From assembly GCA_047608075.1 (NCBI GenBank), contig JBLKRX010000009.1, positions 1 to 64,000 on the forward strand: DNA of 64,000 bases, read 5' to 3'. Positions 8,553-17,077 of the stretch are shown here, piece by piece. The notes under the pieces are model-generated. The model had not been told where the DNA came from. It worked only from the letters and a program-made list of their open reading frames with translations, and did no database searches. Every line of letters starts with the position of its first letter. Position 1 is the stretch's first letter. This DNA is from Ferdinandcohnia humi_A. GTDB taxonomy: Bacteria; Bacillota; Bacilli; Bacillales; Bacillaceae_L. The position numbers were made by a program, and so were the translations under genes.

Positions 8553-8732
8553 TTACTTATTATTTTTTGATTTCACTTCAACATCGTCTTCTAGAATACC
8601 TTTTGTTGCATTCTTGAATTCCCGAAGTGTTGTACCTGCTGCCTTCCCTAGCTCTGGAAGCTTTTTAGGCCCAAAAAGTAATAACGCAAAAAATACAATT
8701 AAAATAATTTCTCCAAAACCTAAGTTCCCCAT
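8553..8732 (-). CDS. tatA: Sec-independent protein translocase protein TatA
   Basis: 59-residue TatA. One N-terminal membrane helix (LGFGEIILIVFFALLLFGPK) leads into the invariant FGPKKLPELGKAAG hinge and an amphipathic helix, with a short charged tail. It forms the pore of the twin-arginine pathway for folded proteins. The ATG at 8732 follows GGGTGG. No tatC lies next to it, so it is an orphan tatA gene; Bacilli often have several tatA copies. It has its own terminator and appears monocistronic. Confidence 0.92.
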   Translation of the reverse strand: MGNLGFGEIILIVFFALLLFGPKKLPELGKAAGTTLREFKNATKGILEDDVEVKSKNNK

Positions 8733-8910
8733 GCAAATTCCACCCTATGGAAAGAATATATTATTTACCTTGCAACCTAATTCTAAGCCAGATTTTTAAT
8801 ATTATCAATCAAAATAATAGGGCTAACGGATATGATACTCTTAAAAATGAATATTTAAGTAACTTTCCCGTCCTTTTAATGAGTCTATAACTCTCAATGA
8901 ACATCTTTTT

Positions 8911-8929
8911 GGGACAAGGAACCTGTCCC
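8911..8929. repeat. Short palindromic 3'-end element (copy 1)
   Basis: GGGACAAGGAACCTGTCCC, an imperfect palindrome with six-base arms, lies 13 bases beyond the stop codon of the 101-residue gene. An identical 19-mer lies at 19527-19545, also just past a stop codon on the same strand. A second GGGAC is spaced just before it in both places. Confidence 0.75.
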
Positions 8930-8941
8930 TACTGTCCCACT

Positions 8942-9247
8942 TCAGTCATACCATTTGTCGGTGATGCCATCGATGATACGTTCGAGTTCCATTTCGAAGT
9001 TGAGTTGAAGTGGGCCTGGAAGGGAGTTCTGGATTTCTTGGATTTCAGCAATATTTTCAGCTTCTTCTTGGCTCTTCGGTCTATCTGTCAACTGGTTAAA
9101 CCATTTCTCAAATGCATCAATAAAGACATAAAAGTCTCTTTCAAATCGTTCTGCCCAGTCTGCTCCCTCATCTCCAACTGTCTTTTGCATCATTCCCCAG
9201 TCTTCCAGCGCGTTTTTCAATGTCGATCTTACTTCTTCAAATATCAT
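8942..9247 (-). CDS. Conserved-looking 101-residue protein downstream of desR, function unknown
   Basis: Acidic, helical, Trp-rich small protein starting MIFEEVRSTLKNALEDWG. I do not recognise the family. The ATG at 9247 is chosen because AAAGGGG precedes it by 8-9 bases; a longer frame would run back into desR. It lies 40 bases after desR on the same strand and has no obvious promoter, so it is probably the last gene of the desK-desR unit. There is no signal peptide or membrane segment. Confidence 0.65.
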   Translation of the reverse strand: MIFEEVRSTLKNALEDWGMMQKTVGDEGADWAERFERDFYVFIDAFEKWFNQLTDRPKSQEEAENIAEIQEIQNSLPGPLQLNFEMELERIIDGITDKWYD

Positions 9248-9287
9248 AAACTCGAACCCCTTTCTCTCTATGGCACATCTTGATGTA

Positions 9288-9887
9288 TTATTTAAACCAA
9301 CCCTTCTCCTTAGATTGTGTAATGGCTTCAATACGGTTTTTTACTTCAAGCTTATCTAAAATAGTCGATATATAATTTCGAACTGTACCTGTTTTAATCA
9401 TAAGCTCATCTGCTATCTCCTTTGTATTTAAACCGTCAGCAACTAATTCAAGTACCTCTAGCTCACGTTCCGTTAAAGGATTTTCTTCGGCATATAAGTC
9501 ATCCATTAACTCGGGAGCGTAAATACGTTTTCCGTTCATAACACTTCTGATAGAGTCTGCTAATTCCTCACTTGGGCTATCCTTTAACAAATAACCCTTT
9601 ACACCGGCCTTTAATGCACGTTGAAAATAGCCAGATCGCGCAAAGGTCGTTAACATAATAACCTTGCAGTCCATATTCCTTAACTCTTCTGCAGCCTCCA
9701 GCCCACTCTTAAGTGGCATTTCAATATCCATTATACAAATATCTGGCTGGAGTTTCTTCACTAAAGAAATGGCTTCCTCCCCGTCACTTGCCTTACCGAC
9801 AACCTCCATGTCATCCTCAAGATCCAGGAGTGACCCTAGTGCACCCAACACCATTCGTTGATCTTCTGCAATGACAATTCGTATCAT
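9288..9887 (-). CDS. desR: DesR, response regulator of the fatty acid desaturase
   Basis: 199-residue NarL/LuxR-type response regulator. The phospho-acceptor is Asp54 in CIMDIEMP, with Lys in LLKDSPSEE. The C-terminal helix-turn-helix reads PLTERELEVLELVADGLNTKEI and KTGTVRNYIS, ending EAITQSKEKGWFK as in Bacillus DesR. Phosphorylated DesR binds the des promoter and activates it on cold shock. Its ATG overlaps the desK stop by four bases, so the two are translationally coupled. The desaturase gene is next upstream. Confidence 0.93.
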   Translation of the reverse strand: MIRIVIAEDQRMVLGALGSLLDLEDDMEVVGKASDGEEAISLVKKLQPDICIMDIEMPLKSGLEAAEELRNMDCKVIMLTTFARSGYFQRALKAGVKGYLLKDSPSEELADSIRSVMNGKRIYAPELMDDLYAEENPLTERELEVLELVADGLNTKEIADELMIKTGTVRNYISTILDKLEVKNRIEAITQSKEKGWFK

Positions 9888-11017
9888 AAAAGTCCCTCCA
9901 CTTCAACTTGTTTTCTGACATTTGGTATTTTTATCTGTAAAACAGTTCCTTTATTTGAAAGGATATCTAAGCTTCCATTTACAAATTCTAATCTTTCTCT
10001 CATACCTTGTAATCCATGTCCATCGACTACATCCTTTTCTGGTACAGTTCCAATGCCATTGTCTTGGATAGATATACTTATTTCGTCCTGCGTTTGTTTG
10101 ATTACTATTTTACAAGCAGTTGCCTTGCTGTGTTTCACCACATTATTAATAGCTTCTTTAATACACATGCTAATTATATTTTCATGAAATAATGATACGT
10201 TTTCAAGTGGTTCTTCTTGAATATATTCGAAATGAATTTGTGCAGCCCGCAATAATTCTTTCACTCGTACAATTTCTTCCTTTATACGAATTCCACGCAT
10301 CTGTGACACCATTTTTCTCACTTCGTTTAATGCAGTTCTTGCAGTTTGCTGGACATCCTTTAATTCATTTCGTGCTTGCTCGGGATCCTTGGTAATCAAT
10401 TTTCTAGCCAAATCACTTTTCAGACCAATTAGTGATAGCTTTTGCCCGAGTGTATCATGAAGATCTCTTGCTATTCTTTGACGTTCTTCTTGTTTTACAA
10501 GATCTGCGATTCGATTATTTGCATGTTCGAGCTGTTCTTCTAAACGTTCTTGTTTCTTCTTATTATAGATGTTAAACGGCAGTAGGATAACACTAATCCA
10601 AATCGTAATAATAAAAGGAATTTGTGTTAAAAATAGCTCATCCTGTATAACCAAATTATAATTTATTGAAAAAGTTGTGCTCACTAAATGAATAATATAT
10701 AGCGTCAAAAACGCTGCACGATTGCGAATGTTTCCATTGTAGTACGCAATGTAAAACGCAAAATAAATAAACTGGAATAAGATTGTCATTGTAAGAGATA
10801 TTCCAATTAATATGAACGTCCATAAATAGACTGGCCATTTTTTTGAAGCAAACGCAAGTCTTAGTGAAATAAAAAAGATAATCGTTAGTGTTATTCCTAC
10901 AATAATTTCCGGCGTCGAGGACGATTGAAAAATAAAGTAAAATGGCAGAATGCTAAAAACAGTCCATATATATGGGGAGATACCCGAACCTTTTTGAAAC
11001 ATTAAATATCTTTTCAT
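9884..11017 (-). CDS. desK: DesK, membrane-fluidity sensor histidine kinase
   Basis: 377 residues from the ATG at 11017 (GAGGG about 9 bases upstream), which matches the known length of DesK (about 370) and its N-terminus (FQKGSGISPYIWT). Five or so membrane helices fill residues 15-150 and sense bilayer thickness. A coiled-coil linker follows, then the HisKA_3 motif RQRIARDLHDTLGQKLS with phospho-His187, and an HATPase end with NNVVKHS and DNGIG. It controls DesR by phosphorylation in the cold and dephosphorylation in the warm. An in-frame ATG 15 bases upstream is an unlikely start because it overlaps the ribosome site. Confidence 0.93.
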   Translation of the reverse strand: MKRYLMFQKGSGISPYIWTVFSILPFYFIFQSSSTPEIIVGITLTIIFFISLRLAFASKKWPVYLWTFILIGISLTMTILFQFIYFAFYIAYYNGNIRNRAAFLTLYIIHLVSTTFSINYNLVIQDELFLTQIPFIITIWISVILLPFNIYNKKKQERLEEQLEHANNRIADLVKQEERQRIARDLHDTLGQKLSLIGLKSDLARKLITKDPEQARNELKDVQQTARTALNEVRKMVSQMRGIRIKEEIVRVKELLRAAQIHFEYIQEEPLENVSLFHENIISMCIKEAINNVVKHSKATACKIVIKQTQDEISISIQDNGIGTVPEKDVVDGHGLQGMRERLEFVNGSLDILSNKGTVLQIKIPNVRKQVEVEGLL

Positions 11018-11114
11018 GTAGGATACCCTCATTTTTATAGTAGATATGTTGTATCATAACATAAAATTGTGAAAATAGAGAATTAACAAAGGAAATATAT
11101 TCCTTTTAAAAAAA

Positions 11115-11138
11115 CCCAGCTTATTTTTCTAAGCTGGG
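11115..11138 (-). terminator. Terminator between des and desK
   Basis: CCCAGCTTA and TAAGCTGGG form a nine-pair stem around six bases, followed on the minus strand by a T run. It overlaps the last codons of des, so much des transcription should stop before desK. Confidence 0.85.
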
Positions 11139-12158
11139 AATTTTGTTCATATTCTTTTGTTTTGCCACTAGCTTTTTGATTTCTTTATAACCTACAAAGT
11201 TCTTATTATTTTCATCCCACAAACGGAACTTCAGAGATTTTAGACTTGTTTTTAACGTGATTGTTGGTACATTTTGCAATGGTGCTGTTTGATTATGAAC
11301 CTCTTCCAACATATAGTTTGGCACACGAGGACTTAAATGATGAACATGGTGATAACCTATATTTCCTGTTAACCATTGTAGTGGCTTTGGTAGCTTATAG
11401 AAGGAACTACCTTCTACGGCTGCCCGAACATATTCCCAATTCTCATCTGCTTCAAAATATGAATCTTCAAATGTATGCTGGACATAGAATAGCCATACAC
11501 CAGCCATACCAGAAACCATAAAAATTGTACCTTGTACAAGAAGAAATGCCTGCCATCCTACTGCCCATGATACAAGTACTGCTAGTAAGACAATTCCTAT
11601 ATTAGTTAAATACGTGTTAAGACGTTCTTTTGTTCTAGCCCGTTTTCTGTTAAAACGATTTTCAATTAGGAAGACATAAATAGGTCCTAATACAAACATA
11701 ACAAAGGGATTTCTATAGATTCTATAGGCAATTCGTTTCCAAACCGATGCTTCGATATATTCTTCTACTGTTAGGACCCATATATCACCTGTCCCGCGTT
11801 TATCCAAGTTTGAACTCGTTGCATGGTGAACGGAGTGATCGTGACCCCATTTACTATAAGGAAATAAGGTTAACATTCCAAAAATGGTTCCCACTACTTT
11901 ATTTGCAAGCCGATTCTTGAAAAAGGAATGATGACAACAATCATGGAAAATAATGAATATCCTTACAAGAAATCCAGCTGCAATTACACCGATAACAAAT
12001 GTTAAAAGATAGGAAATTGATAAAGCATGATAAGCAAGTATCCAAAGTATGAGAAACGGCACTAATGTATTGATTATCTGCCAAACGCTCGCCTTCACAT
12101 CTGATTTTTCAAAGGGAGCTACTTGTTTTCGTAAGCTTCTGTGATCTAAATTGTTCAT
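11121..12158 (-). CDS. des: Acyl-lipid desaturase Des (delta-5 type)
   Basis: 345-residue integral membrane desaturase. The three histidine boxes for the di-iron site are visible: HDCCHH near residue 78, HDHSVHH near 114 and HHVHH near 279. Membrane helices precede the first box and lie between the second and third. Long stretches (SSNLDKRGTGDIW, LTGNIGYHHVHHLSP) read as in Bacillus subtilis Des, which desaturates phospholipid acyl chains on cold shock. The upstream region carries an inverted repeat in the right place for DesR. desK and desR follow. Confidence 0.93.
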   Translation of the reverse strand: MNNLDHRSLRKQVAPFEKSDVKASVWQIINTLVPFLILWILAYHALSISYLLTFVIGVIAAGFLVRIFIIFHDCCHHSFFKNRLANKVVGTIFGMLTLFPYSKWGHDHSVHHATSSNLDKRGTGDIWVLTVEEYIEASVWKRIAYRIYRNPFVMFVLGPIYVFLIENRFNRKRARTKERLNTYLTNIGIVLLAVLVSWAVGWQAFLLVQGTIFMVSGMAGVWLFYVQHTFEDSYFEADENWEYVRAAVEGSSFYKLPKPLQWLTGNIGYHHVHHLSPRVPNYMLEEVHNQTAPLQNVPTITLKTSLKSLKFRLWDENNKNFVGYKEIKKLVAKQKNMNKIPSLEK

Positions 12159-12193
12159 TAAACCCTTTCCTTTCTTTTTTAACTTACTATCAT

Positions 12194-12257
12194 GTTATAA
12201 AAGATAAATAAAAATAGGTAGACATAGCTGTCATGTAAAAAACATGATAAATGTCAT
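12194..12257 (-). promoter_or_regulatory. des promoter region with putative DesR operator
   Basis: Minus-strand TATAAC at 12194-12199 can serve as -10, and no consensus -35 is present, as expected of an activated promoter. Upstream, at about -34 to -70, lies the inverted repeat TCATGT-AAAAA-ACATGA (12231-12247), flanked by ATGTCAT (12251-12257) and GACATAGCTGTC. DesR is known to bind inverted repeats just upstream of the des -35 region. The match is by position and symmetry only. Confidence 0.6.
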
Positions 12258-12408
12258 ATACACATTACTTTTTTTTGTAAATTTTCCTCAATTTAGGAAA
12301 TGACACAGAAATTTTTGCGTACTAGATAGAAAAATCTTCATTTTCTGTGCTATACTTAAATAACAGAATATTTTTACTATATTTTCTGAAACAAAAAGGA
12401 GGTTACCT

Positions 12409-12999
12409 ATGTATCAATTAAAGGACAAAGAAATGATATTTATTTATACTGGCCCGGATGGGTCTGGTAGAAAAACCTTAGCAAAAATGGTTGCTACAGC
12501 ATTCGATATGGAAACCGTTCCCTCATTCACAACCCGAAGCCCCCGCCCTTTTGAAAACAACGGAGAAGATTACCACTTTGTAAGTAATGAAACATTTCAC
12601 CAAATGATGCAGCAAAATGAATTCCTTGAAAGTGTAGAAATAGATGGGTATTTTTACGGAATCAGGGAGATTGACATTATAAATATTTTCAAAAAGCATA
12701 AAGTGATTTACCTTACCTTAAATCCTGAAGGAGCAGAAGCTTTAAAGCAAATGTATGGAGATAAAGCCGTTCGTATATTTGTATATGCTGACAGAAATAC
12801 AGTCTATGAAAGACAAAAGACACGTGGGGATAGCGAGGAAGATATTGTACGTCACCTGAAGCATTATGACGATACTATGGCTTATAAAAAATCATGTGAG
12901 CATGTCTTTGAAAATTACGACCTACCGCAGGTCTCTTATCAAATTAGCGAAATGATTGAATCATACTTAGACAGACAATTAGTTGCAGACGATTACTAA
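12409..12999 (+). CDS. Guanylate-kinase-like protein with altered P-loop
   Basis: 196 residues with the guanylate kinase fold. The GMP-binding segment TTRSPRPFENNGEDYHFV (41-58) is intact. The P-loop reads GPDGSGRKT (15-23): the invariant Walker A lysine position is Arg21, with Lys22 displaced by one. This recalls MAGUK guanylate-kinase domains, which have degraded P-loops and bind partners rather than catalyse. Normal Gmk has GPSGxGK. It is therefore probably a paralogue and not the housekeeping enzyme. AAAGGAGG precedes the ATG. It has its own convergent terminator with ppaC. Confidence 0.75.
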   Translation: MYQLKDKEMIFIYTGPDGSGRKTLAKMVATAFDMETVPSFTTRSPRPFENNGEDYHFVSNETFHQMMQQNEFLESVEIDGYFYGIREIDIINIFKKHKVIYLTLNPEGAEALKQMYGDKAVRIFVYADRNTVYERQKTRGDSEEDIVRHLKHYDDTMAYKKSCEHVFENYDLPQVSYQISEMIESYLDRQLVADDY

Positions 13000-13027
13000 G
13001 AGGGAGTATTAACAAATAGGTATAGTA

Positions 13028-13056
13028 AAAGCACCACTCACTTTGAGCGGTGCTTT
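13028..13056. terminator. Bidirectional terminator between the kinase-like gene and ppaC
   Basis: AAAGCACC and GGTGCTTT, plus inner CTCA and TGAG, form a 12-pair stem with one mismatch. T runs lie on the plus side (CATTTTTTAT), and A/T-rich sequence lies on the other. Confidence 0.8.
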
Positions 13057-13064
13057 GTCATTTT

Positions 13065-13997
13065 TTATAGACTTGTAAAAGCTTCCGTTAAAACTGGTAC
13101 AACTTGTTTCTTGCGAGATACGACACCTTTTAATACAGCAGTGTTGTTGTCAAGTGTTACATTATATGCCTTTTCAACTGCGTTAGTTTTTGACCCTAGT
13201 GCTAGACCAACTGAATCATTGTTTAAAATGTCTGTGATTACAAGCAAGAATAAATCTAAGCCGTTGTCGTTGATTTGCTGATTCATTACTTCTTCTAATT
13301 CACCTTGTCTTGCAAGTAATTCCTCTGGATCAACCACATTTACCTGAGCAATTTGTACTTTATTTCCATTCATTGAAAACTCTTTTGAATCCAATGAAAC
13401 TAATTGAAGAGCTGTTTTCTCACTTACATTTGCACCTGCTTTAAGCATATCTAAGCCATATGAGTCCGCTTCTACTCCTGCAATCTCAGCTAGCTCGCGT
13501 GCAGCAGCAATATCCTCTTCAGTACAAGTAGGAGATTTAAATAATAATGAATCAGAAATAATTGCTGACAACATTAATCCAGCAATCTCTTTTGGAATAG
13601 TTACATTGTTTTCTTTATAAAGTTTAGTAAGAATAGTTGCTGTACAGCCAACAGGCTCTACACGGAAATATAACGGATCACTTGTTTCGAAATTTGCAAC
13701 TCGGTGATGGTCAATTACTTCTTTTATAGTTACGTTTTCAAGACCATCAGCACTTTGTTGACGCTCATTGTGGTCAACTAAGATTACTGATTTCACTTCT
13801 GCCCCCACATTTTCAACAAGTCTAGGTGCAGATACCTTGAAATAATCCAACGCATATTGTGTTTCACTGTTAATTTCCCCAAGACGAACTGGCTCAGCGT
13901 CCATCCCTATTTGTTTTTTTAACTCAGCATAAGCAATTGCTGAACAGATCGTATCAGTGTCAGGATTTTTATGTCCAAATACAAGAACTTTTTCCAT
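13065..13997 (-). CDS. ppaC: Manganese-dependent inorganic pyrophosphatase
   Basis: 310-residue family II pyrophosphatase of the DHH superfamily. It hydrolyses pyrophosphate to drive biosynthesis. Metal ligands are seen in GHKNPDTDT (residues 8-16), VDHNE and the DHH motif IDHHRVANFE. The C-terminal DHHA2 domain carries SRKKQVVP near the end. Length equals the family norm. TAAGGAG precedes the start. It is monocistronic. Confidence 0.95.
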   Translation of the reverse strand: MEKVLVFGHKNPDTDTICSAIAYAELKKQIGMDAEPVRLGEINSETQYALDYFKVSAPRLVENVGAEVKSVILVDHNERQQSADGLENVTIKEVIDHHRVANFETSDPLYFRVEPVGCTATILTKLYKENNVTIPKEIAGLMLSAIISDSLLFKSPTCTEEDIAAARELAEIAGVEADSYGLDMLKAGANVSEKTALQLVSLDSKEFSMNGNKVQIAQVNVVDPEELLARQGELEEVMNQQINDNGLDLFLLVITDILNNDSVGLALGSKTNAVEKAYNVTLDNNTAVLKGVVSRKKQVVPVLTEAFTSL

Positions 13998-14093
13998 TTC
14001 AAATTACTCCTTATTTACAAATTAATATGTATTGTTATTCTACTCTCTCATTTTACACAAAGTTAATAGTCCAATAAACAATTTTAGACTATT

Positions 14094-14387
14094 TTATGCA
14101 TTTTCTTCATTTGCATGTTCCTTACAATATTCATTAACCATTTCTAGCTCGTCATCCTCTAACTCGAAATCAAGCACCTTTTCTGTAACATTCTCTAATA
14201 GATGGTATTGGGCAATGCGAGGTCCCTTACTGTCAATCGCATAAATAACTTTCAATTTAACTCCATGTTCTGAGAATAACTCATCATCCTCTGAAATAAC
14301 TAAATTAAGAAAAAATTCATAACGATCACCTTCTAAAATACCTGTTGGATCATTTAATTTTTCAACTGTATGCCCGATAATTTCCAT
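14094..14387 (-). CDS. Small acidic protein, DUF6509-like
   Basis: 97 residues, begins MEIIGHTVEKLNDPTGILEG, strongly acidic in the C-terminal half. It resembles a conserved Bacillus family I know as DUF6509, but the assignment is from memory of its opening segment. No catalytic motif, signal or membrane helix is visible. AAAGGAAGG lies upstream of the start. Function unknown. Confidence 0.65.
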   Translation of the reverse strand: MEIIGHTVEKLNDPTGILEGDRYEFFLNLVISEDDELFSEHGVKLKVIYAIDSKGPRIAQYHLLENVTEKVLDFELEDDELEMVNEYCKEHANEENA

Positions 14388-14522
14388 GCCTTTTCCTTCC
14401 TTTCCAATAGAGCTATAAGTAGTAAAACTCCGTAACTATTATACACATTGTACCCTCTTTCGTGGAAATATTTCTAAAGTAAAAGTGAAATTCTACATTC
14501 GTCTCCATTGAAATTAAGATGA

Positions 14523-14550
14523 GAAACAGAACAAAAATATGTTCTGTTTC
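14523..14550. terminator. Hairpin, possible terminator
   Basis: A perfect 11-pair stem, GAAACAGAACA and TGTTCTGTTTC, surrounds six bases. It lies 57 bases past the stop of the 38-residue gene on the minus strand, but no T run follows, so termination is uncertain. Confidence 0.5.
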
Positions 14551-14606
14551 CCTTCACCTTGCTAGTACGAGATGCCAAGTACCCTAGTTAAATAAGGTTC
14601 TTAGTT

Positions 14607-14723
14607 TTAACGACGTCTGCGTCTTCTGCGAACAACCACTTGCTCAGCATTGATCACAACACGTCTAGCATCGATCACAACCTCTCTAGCATTGATTCTT
14701 TTTGGTCTTCTATTTTGTGGCAT
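14607..14723 (-). CDS. 38-residue protein with three heptad repeats and a poly-arginine tail
   Basis: A strong ribosome site (AAGGGAGTG) precedes an ATG at 14723. The protein begins MPQNRRPKR, then has three seven-residue repeats, INAREVV, IDARRVV and INAEQVV, and ends in Val plus seven Arg. The repeats alternate hydrophobic and charged residues in a strand-like way. The tail is extremely basic, suggesting nucleic-acid, polyphosphate or spore-surface binding. I do not recognise the family. It is too short for usual gene-length cut-offs. Confidence 0.6.
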   Translation of the reverse strand: MPQNRRPKRINAREVVIDARRVVINAEQVVVRRRRRRR

Positions 14724-14903
14724 CTAATTGTCACTCCCTTCACTTTGGAATACTTCTACAATATGTATCGTGATGAGCGATGTGTGGACGAGTATACGAG
14801 GATAATTTTCTTATTTTTCAAGATTGGTACAATTAATTCATAGGACTACCCAAGAGCTTAATAGGATAATATACCATCCCATTTAAAAGGAGCTGTCATA
14901 AAT

Positions 14904-15107
14904 TTGCGTATATTAAACAAAATCGCATTATGTTTTGTAGTCGTTTACTCGGTAATCACTGTGTTAAATACGTATCTTGGGGAAATTGAACGTGCTCAAT
15001 CAAATATGGTTATCTTTGTTTTAAACGGGTTTGCATATTTAGTATCAGCCATTGAAATCGAAAAAGACAAAATTCAACACCATGAAAATACTGGTTCGAA
15101 TGCATAA
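14904..15107 (+). CDS. Small membrane protein, function unknown
   Basis: 67 residues from a TTG start at 14904, with AAAAGGAG about 12 bases upstream. Two hydrophobic helices (about residues 7-24 and 35-50) separated by a charged loop, with a His/Lys-rich tail. No family recognised. The 52-bp repeat array begins directly downstream. Confidence 0.5.
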   Translation: MRILNKIALCFVVVYSVITVLNTYLGEIERAQSNMVIFVLNGFAYLVSAIEIEKDKIQHHENTGSNA

Positions 15108-15143
15108 AAAAGATCTGAATCCCTTTGGTAGTCGTTACATTTT

Positions 15144-16100
15144 TTGGGCATTTTGGGTCTTCCTATTGTTACTTTTTCAACAAACGTACATCCTTTTGGG
15201 CCTCAGTGACCGTTTCGGATAGCGTGTATATTTTTTCGGTATTGAGTGAGTGCCTCGGTGACCTATTTCGGCTATCGTGTATATTTTGGGGTATTGAGCG
15301 CCTTCCTCAATGATCATTTTCAGCTATCGTTCAACCTTTTGGGCATTGAGCAGCTTCCTCAGTGACCTTTTTCGGACAACATTTATAGTTTTGGGCATCG
15401 AGTACTGTCTCGGTGACCGTTCTCTGTTAAAGTACATCCTTTTGGGCATCGAGAACTTATCTCAGTGACCGTTCTCTGCTAACGTACATCCTTTTGGGCA
15501 TTGAGCGACCTCCTCAATGACCTTTTTCTGCCAGCATGTATAGTTTTGGGCATCGAGTACTTGTCTCGGTGACCGTTCTCTGTTAACGTACATCCTTTTG
15601 GGCATTGAGCGACCTCCTCAATGACCTTTTTCTGCCAGCATGTTTAGTTTTGGGCATCGGGAACTTATCTCAGTGACCGTTCTCTGCTAACGTACATCCT
15701 TTTGGGCATTGAGCGCACTCCTCAATGACCTATTTCTGCCAGCATGTTTAGTTTTGGACATCGAGTACTTGTCTCGGTGACCGTTCTCTGTTAACGTACA
15801 TCCTTTTGGGCATTGAGCGACCTCCTCAATGACCTTTTTCTACCAGCATGTTTAGTTTTGGGCATCGAGTACTTGTCTCAGTGACCGTTCACTGTTAACG
15901 TACATCCTTTTGGGCATCGAGAACTTGTCTCAGTGACCGTTCTCTGCTAACGTACATCTTTTTGGGCATTGAGTGAACTCCTCAATGACCTTTTTCTGCC
16001 AGCATGTATAGTTTTGGGCATCGAGTACTTGTCTCATTGACCGTTCTCTGCTAACGTACATCCTTTTGGGCATTGAGCGCCCTCCTCAGAAACATTTTCC
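15144..16100. repeat. Tandem repeat array 1, exact 52-bp period
   Basis: About 17 contiguous units from 15237 onward, each marked by TTTTGGGCAT. The GGG falls at 15237, 15289, 15341, 15393, 15444, 15496 and then every 52 bases to 16068. Two unit types alternate for much of the array, giving a 104-bp higher-order repeat. Type A carries CATTGAG, seven bases, CTCAATG. Type B carries CATCGAG, seven bases, CTCGGTG. Each can form a seven-pair hairpin with a seven-base loop, and the type-specific changes keep the pairing. Both outer edges are degenerate. There are no spacers and no sustained open frame. Confidence 0.9.
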
Positions 16101-16173
16101 CGCTGGCAAGCAATCAATTTGTACCTTCCTTTTAACAAAGCATCTTAAGCAAAACCCTTCCCAGTACAATAAT

Positions 16174-16213
16174 AAAAAGAAGGCAACTCGTTAACCGAAT
16201 CAGCCTTCTTTTT
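16174..16213 (-). terminator. Terminator of the ABC importer operon
   Basis: AAAAAGAAGGC at 16174-16184 pairs with GCCTTCTTTTT at 16203-16213. On the minus strand a T-rich stretch follows. It lies 70 bases past the last gene of the operon. Confidence 0.8.
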
Positions 16214-16282
16214 TATGTTTATATGAATGGAGAAATCTCTTTGAACTCGTATAGAAACGATCCTTCGAGATAGGGAACTACT

Positions 16283-17077
16283 TTATGTTAATAAAGCCCT
16301 ATCACTTGCAAGTTTAGTGCCCCTAATTCGTTGAAACTCATTTAACAACTGTTCAATAGTTAACTGCTTTTTACTTTCTTCATCAACCTGTAAAATGATT
16401 TGCCCTTTATCCATCATGATTAGCTTATTGCCAAGATCAAGAGCCTGTTGCATATTATGAGTTACCATTAAAGTTGTTAGATTATGCTTCTTAACAATTT
16501 CTTTCGTTAGCTGTGTAATTAATTCTGCACGTGACGGGTCTAACGCTGCTGTATGTTCATCAAGCAATAAAATTGAAGGCTCAGTAAAAGTTGCCATTAA
16601 TAAAGACAATGCCTGTCTTTCACCACCTGACAATAAACCAACTCTCGCCGTTAATCGATTCTCTAAACCTAAATGAAGTGACTCAAGAACTTCCTTGAAA
16701 TATTCCTTTCTCTTCTTAGTAACCCCTTTTCCTAAGGTTCTACGCTTATTTCGGGAATATGCCATCGCTAGATTCTCTTCAATTGTCATATTAGGTGCAG
16801 TTACAGCCATCGGGTCCTGAAACACCCTGCCAATTAACTTTGCTCTTTTATATTCTGGTAAAAAGGTTACATCCTTTCCATCGATATAGACAGTTCCAGC
16901 ATCAGGAAATAATACTCCCGCAATTACATTCATTAACGTAGATTTTCCGGCACCATTACTACCGATTACCGTAAAAAAATCACCTTGTTTTAGCTCTAAA
17001 TTTGTCCAATCGAGGGCTATCTTTTCATCAGGCGTACCTTCATTGAAAATTTTATGAATTTGATTTAAGCGTAGCAT
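16283..17077 (-). CDS. ABC importer ATP-binding protein (TrpZ-like)
   Basis: 264-residue ATPase. Walker A is GSNGAGKST (about residue 37), the signature LLSGGERQA, Walker B ILLLDEHTAALD, and the switch histidine is in MVTHNMQQA. The Walker B has His-Thr after Glu, as in importers of this family. The ATG at 17077 (AAAGGTGAGG upstream) is preferred over a GTG nine bases earlier. It overlaps the permease stop. With the permease and binding protein it forms an importer of the kind studied as TrpXYZ in streptococci. The substrate here is inferred, not shown. Confidence 0.85.
   Translation of the reverse strand: MLRLNQIHKIFNEGTPDEKIALDWTNLELKQGDFFTVIGSNGAGKSTLMNVIAGVLFPDAGTVYIDGKDVTFLPEYKRAKLIGRVFQDPMAVTAPNMTIEENLAMAYSRNKRRTLGKGVTKKRKEYFKEVLESLHLGLENRLTARVGLLSGGERQALSLLMATFTEPSILLLDEHTAALDPSRAELITQLTKEIVKKHNLTTLMVTHNMQQALDLGNKLIMMDKGQIILQVDEESKKQLTIEQLLNEFQRIRGTKLASDRALLT

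Noticed and set aside
8530..8799. 89-codon plus-strand frame
   Set aside because: It is the opposite strand of tatA, whose product is unmistakable.
15125..15313. 62-codon plus-strand frame at the start of the 52-bp array
   Set aside because: Falls in repeat sequence without a ribosome site.
15144..16100. CRISPR array
   Set aside because: Units are contiguous with no unique spacers, vary along their whole length, and there is no cas gene near.
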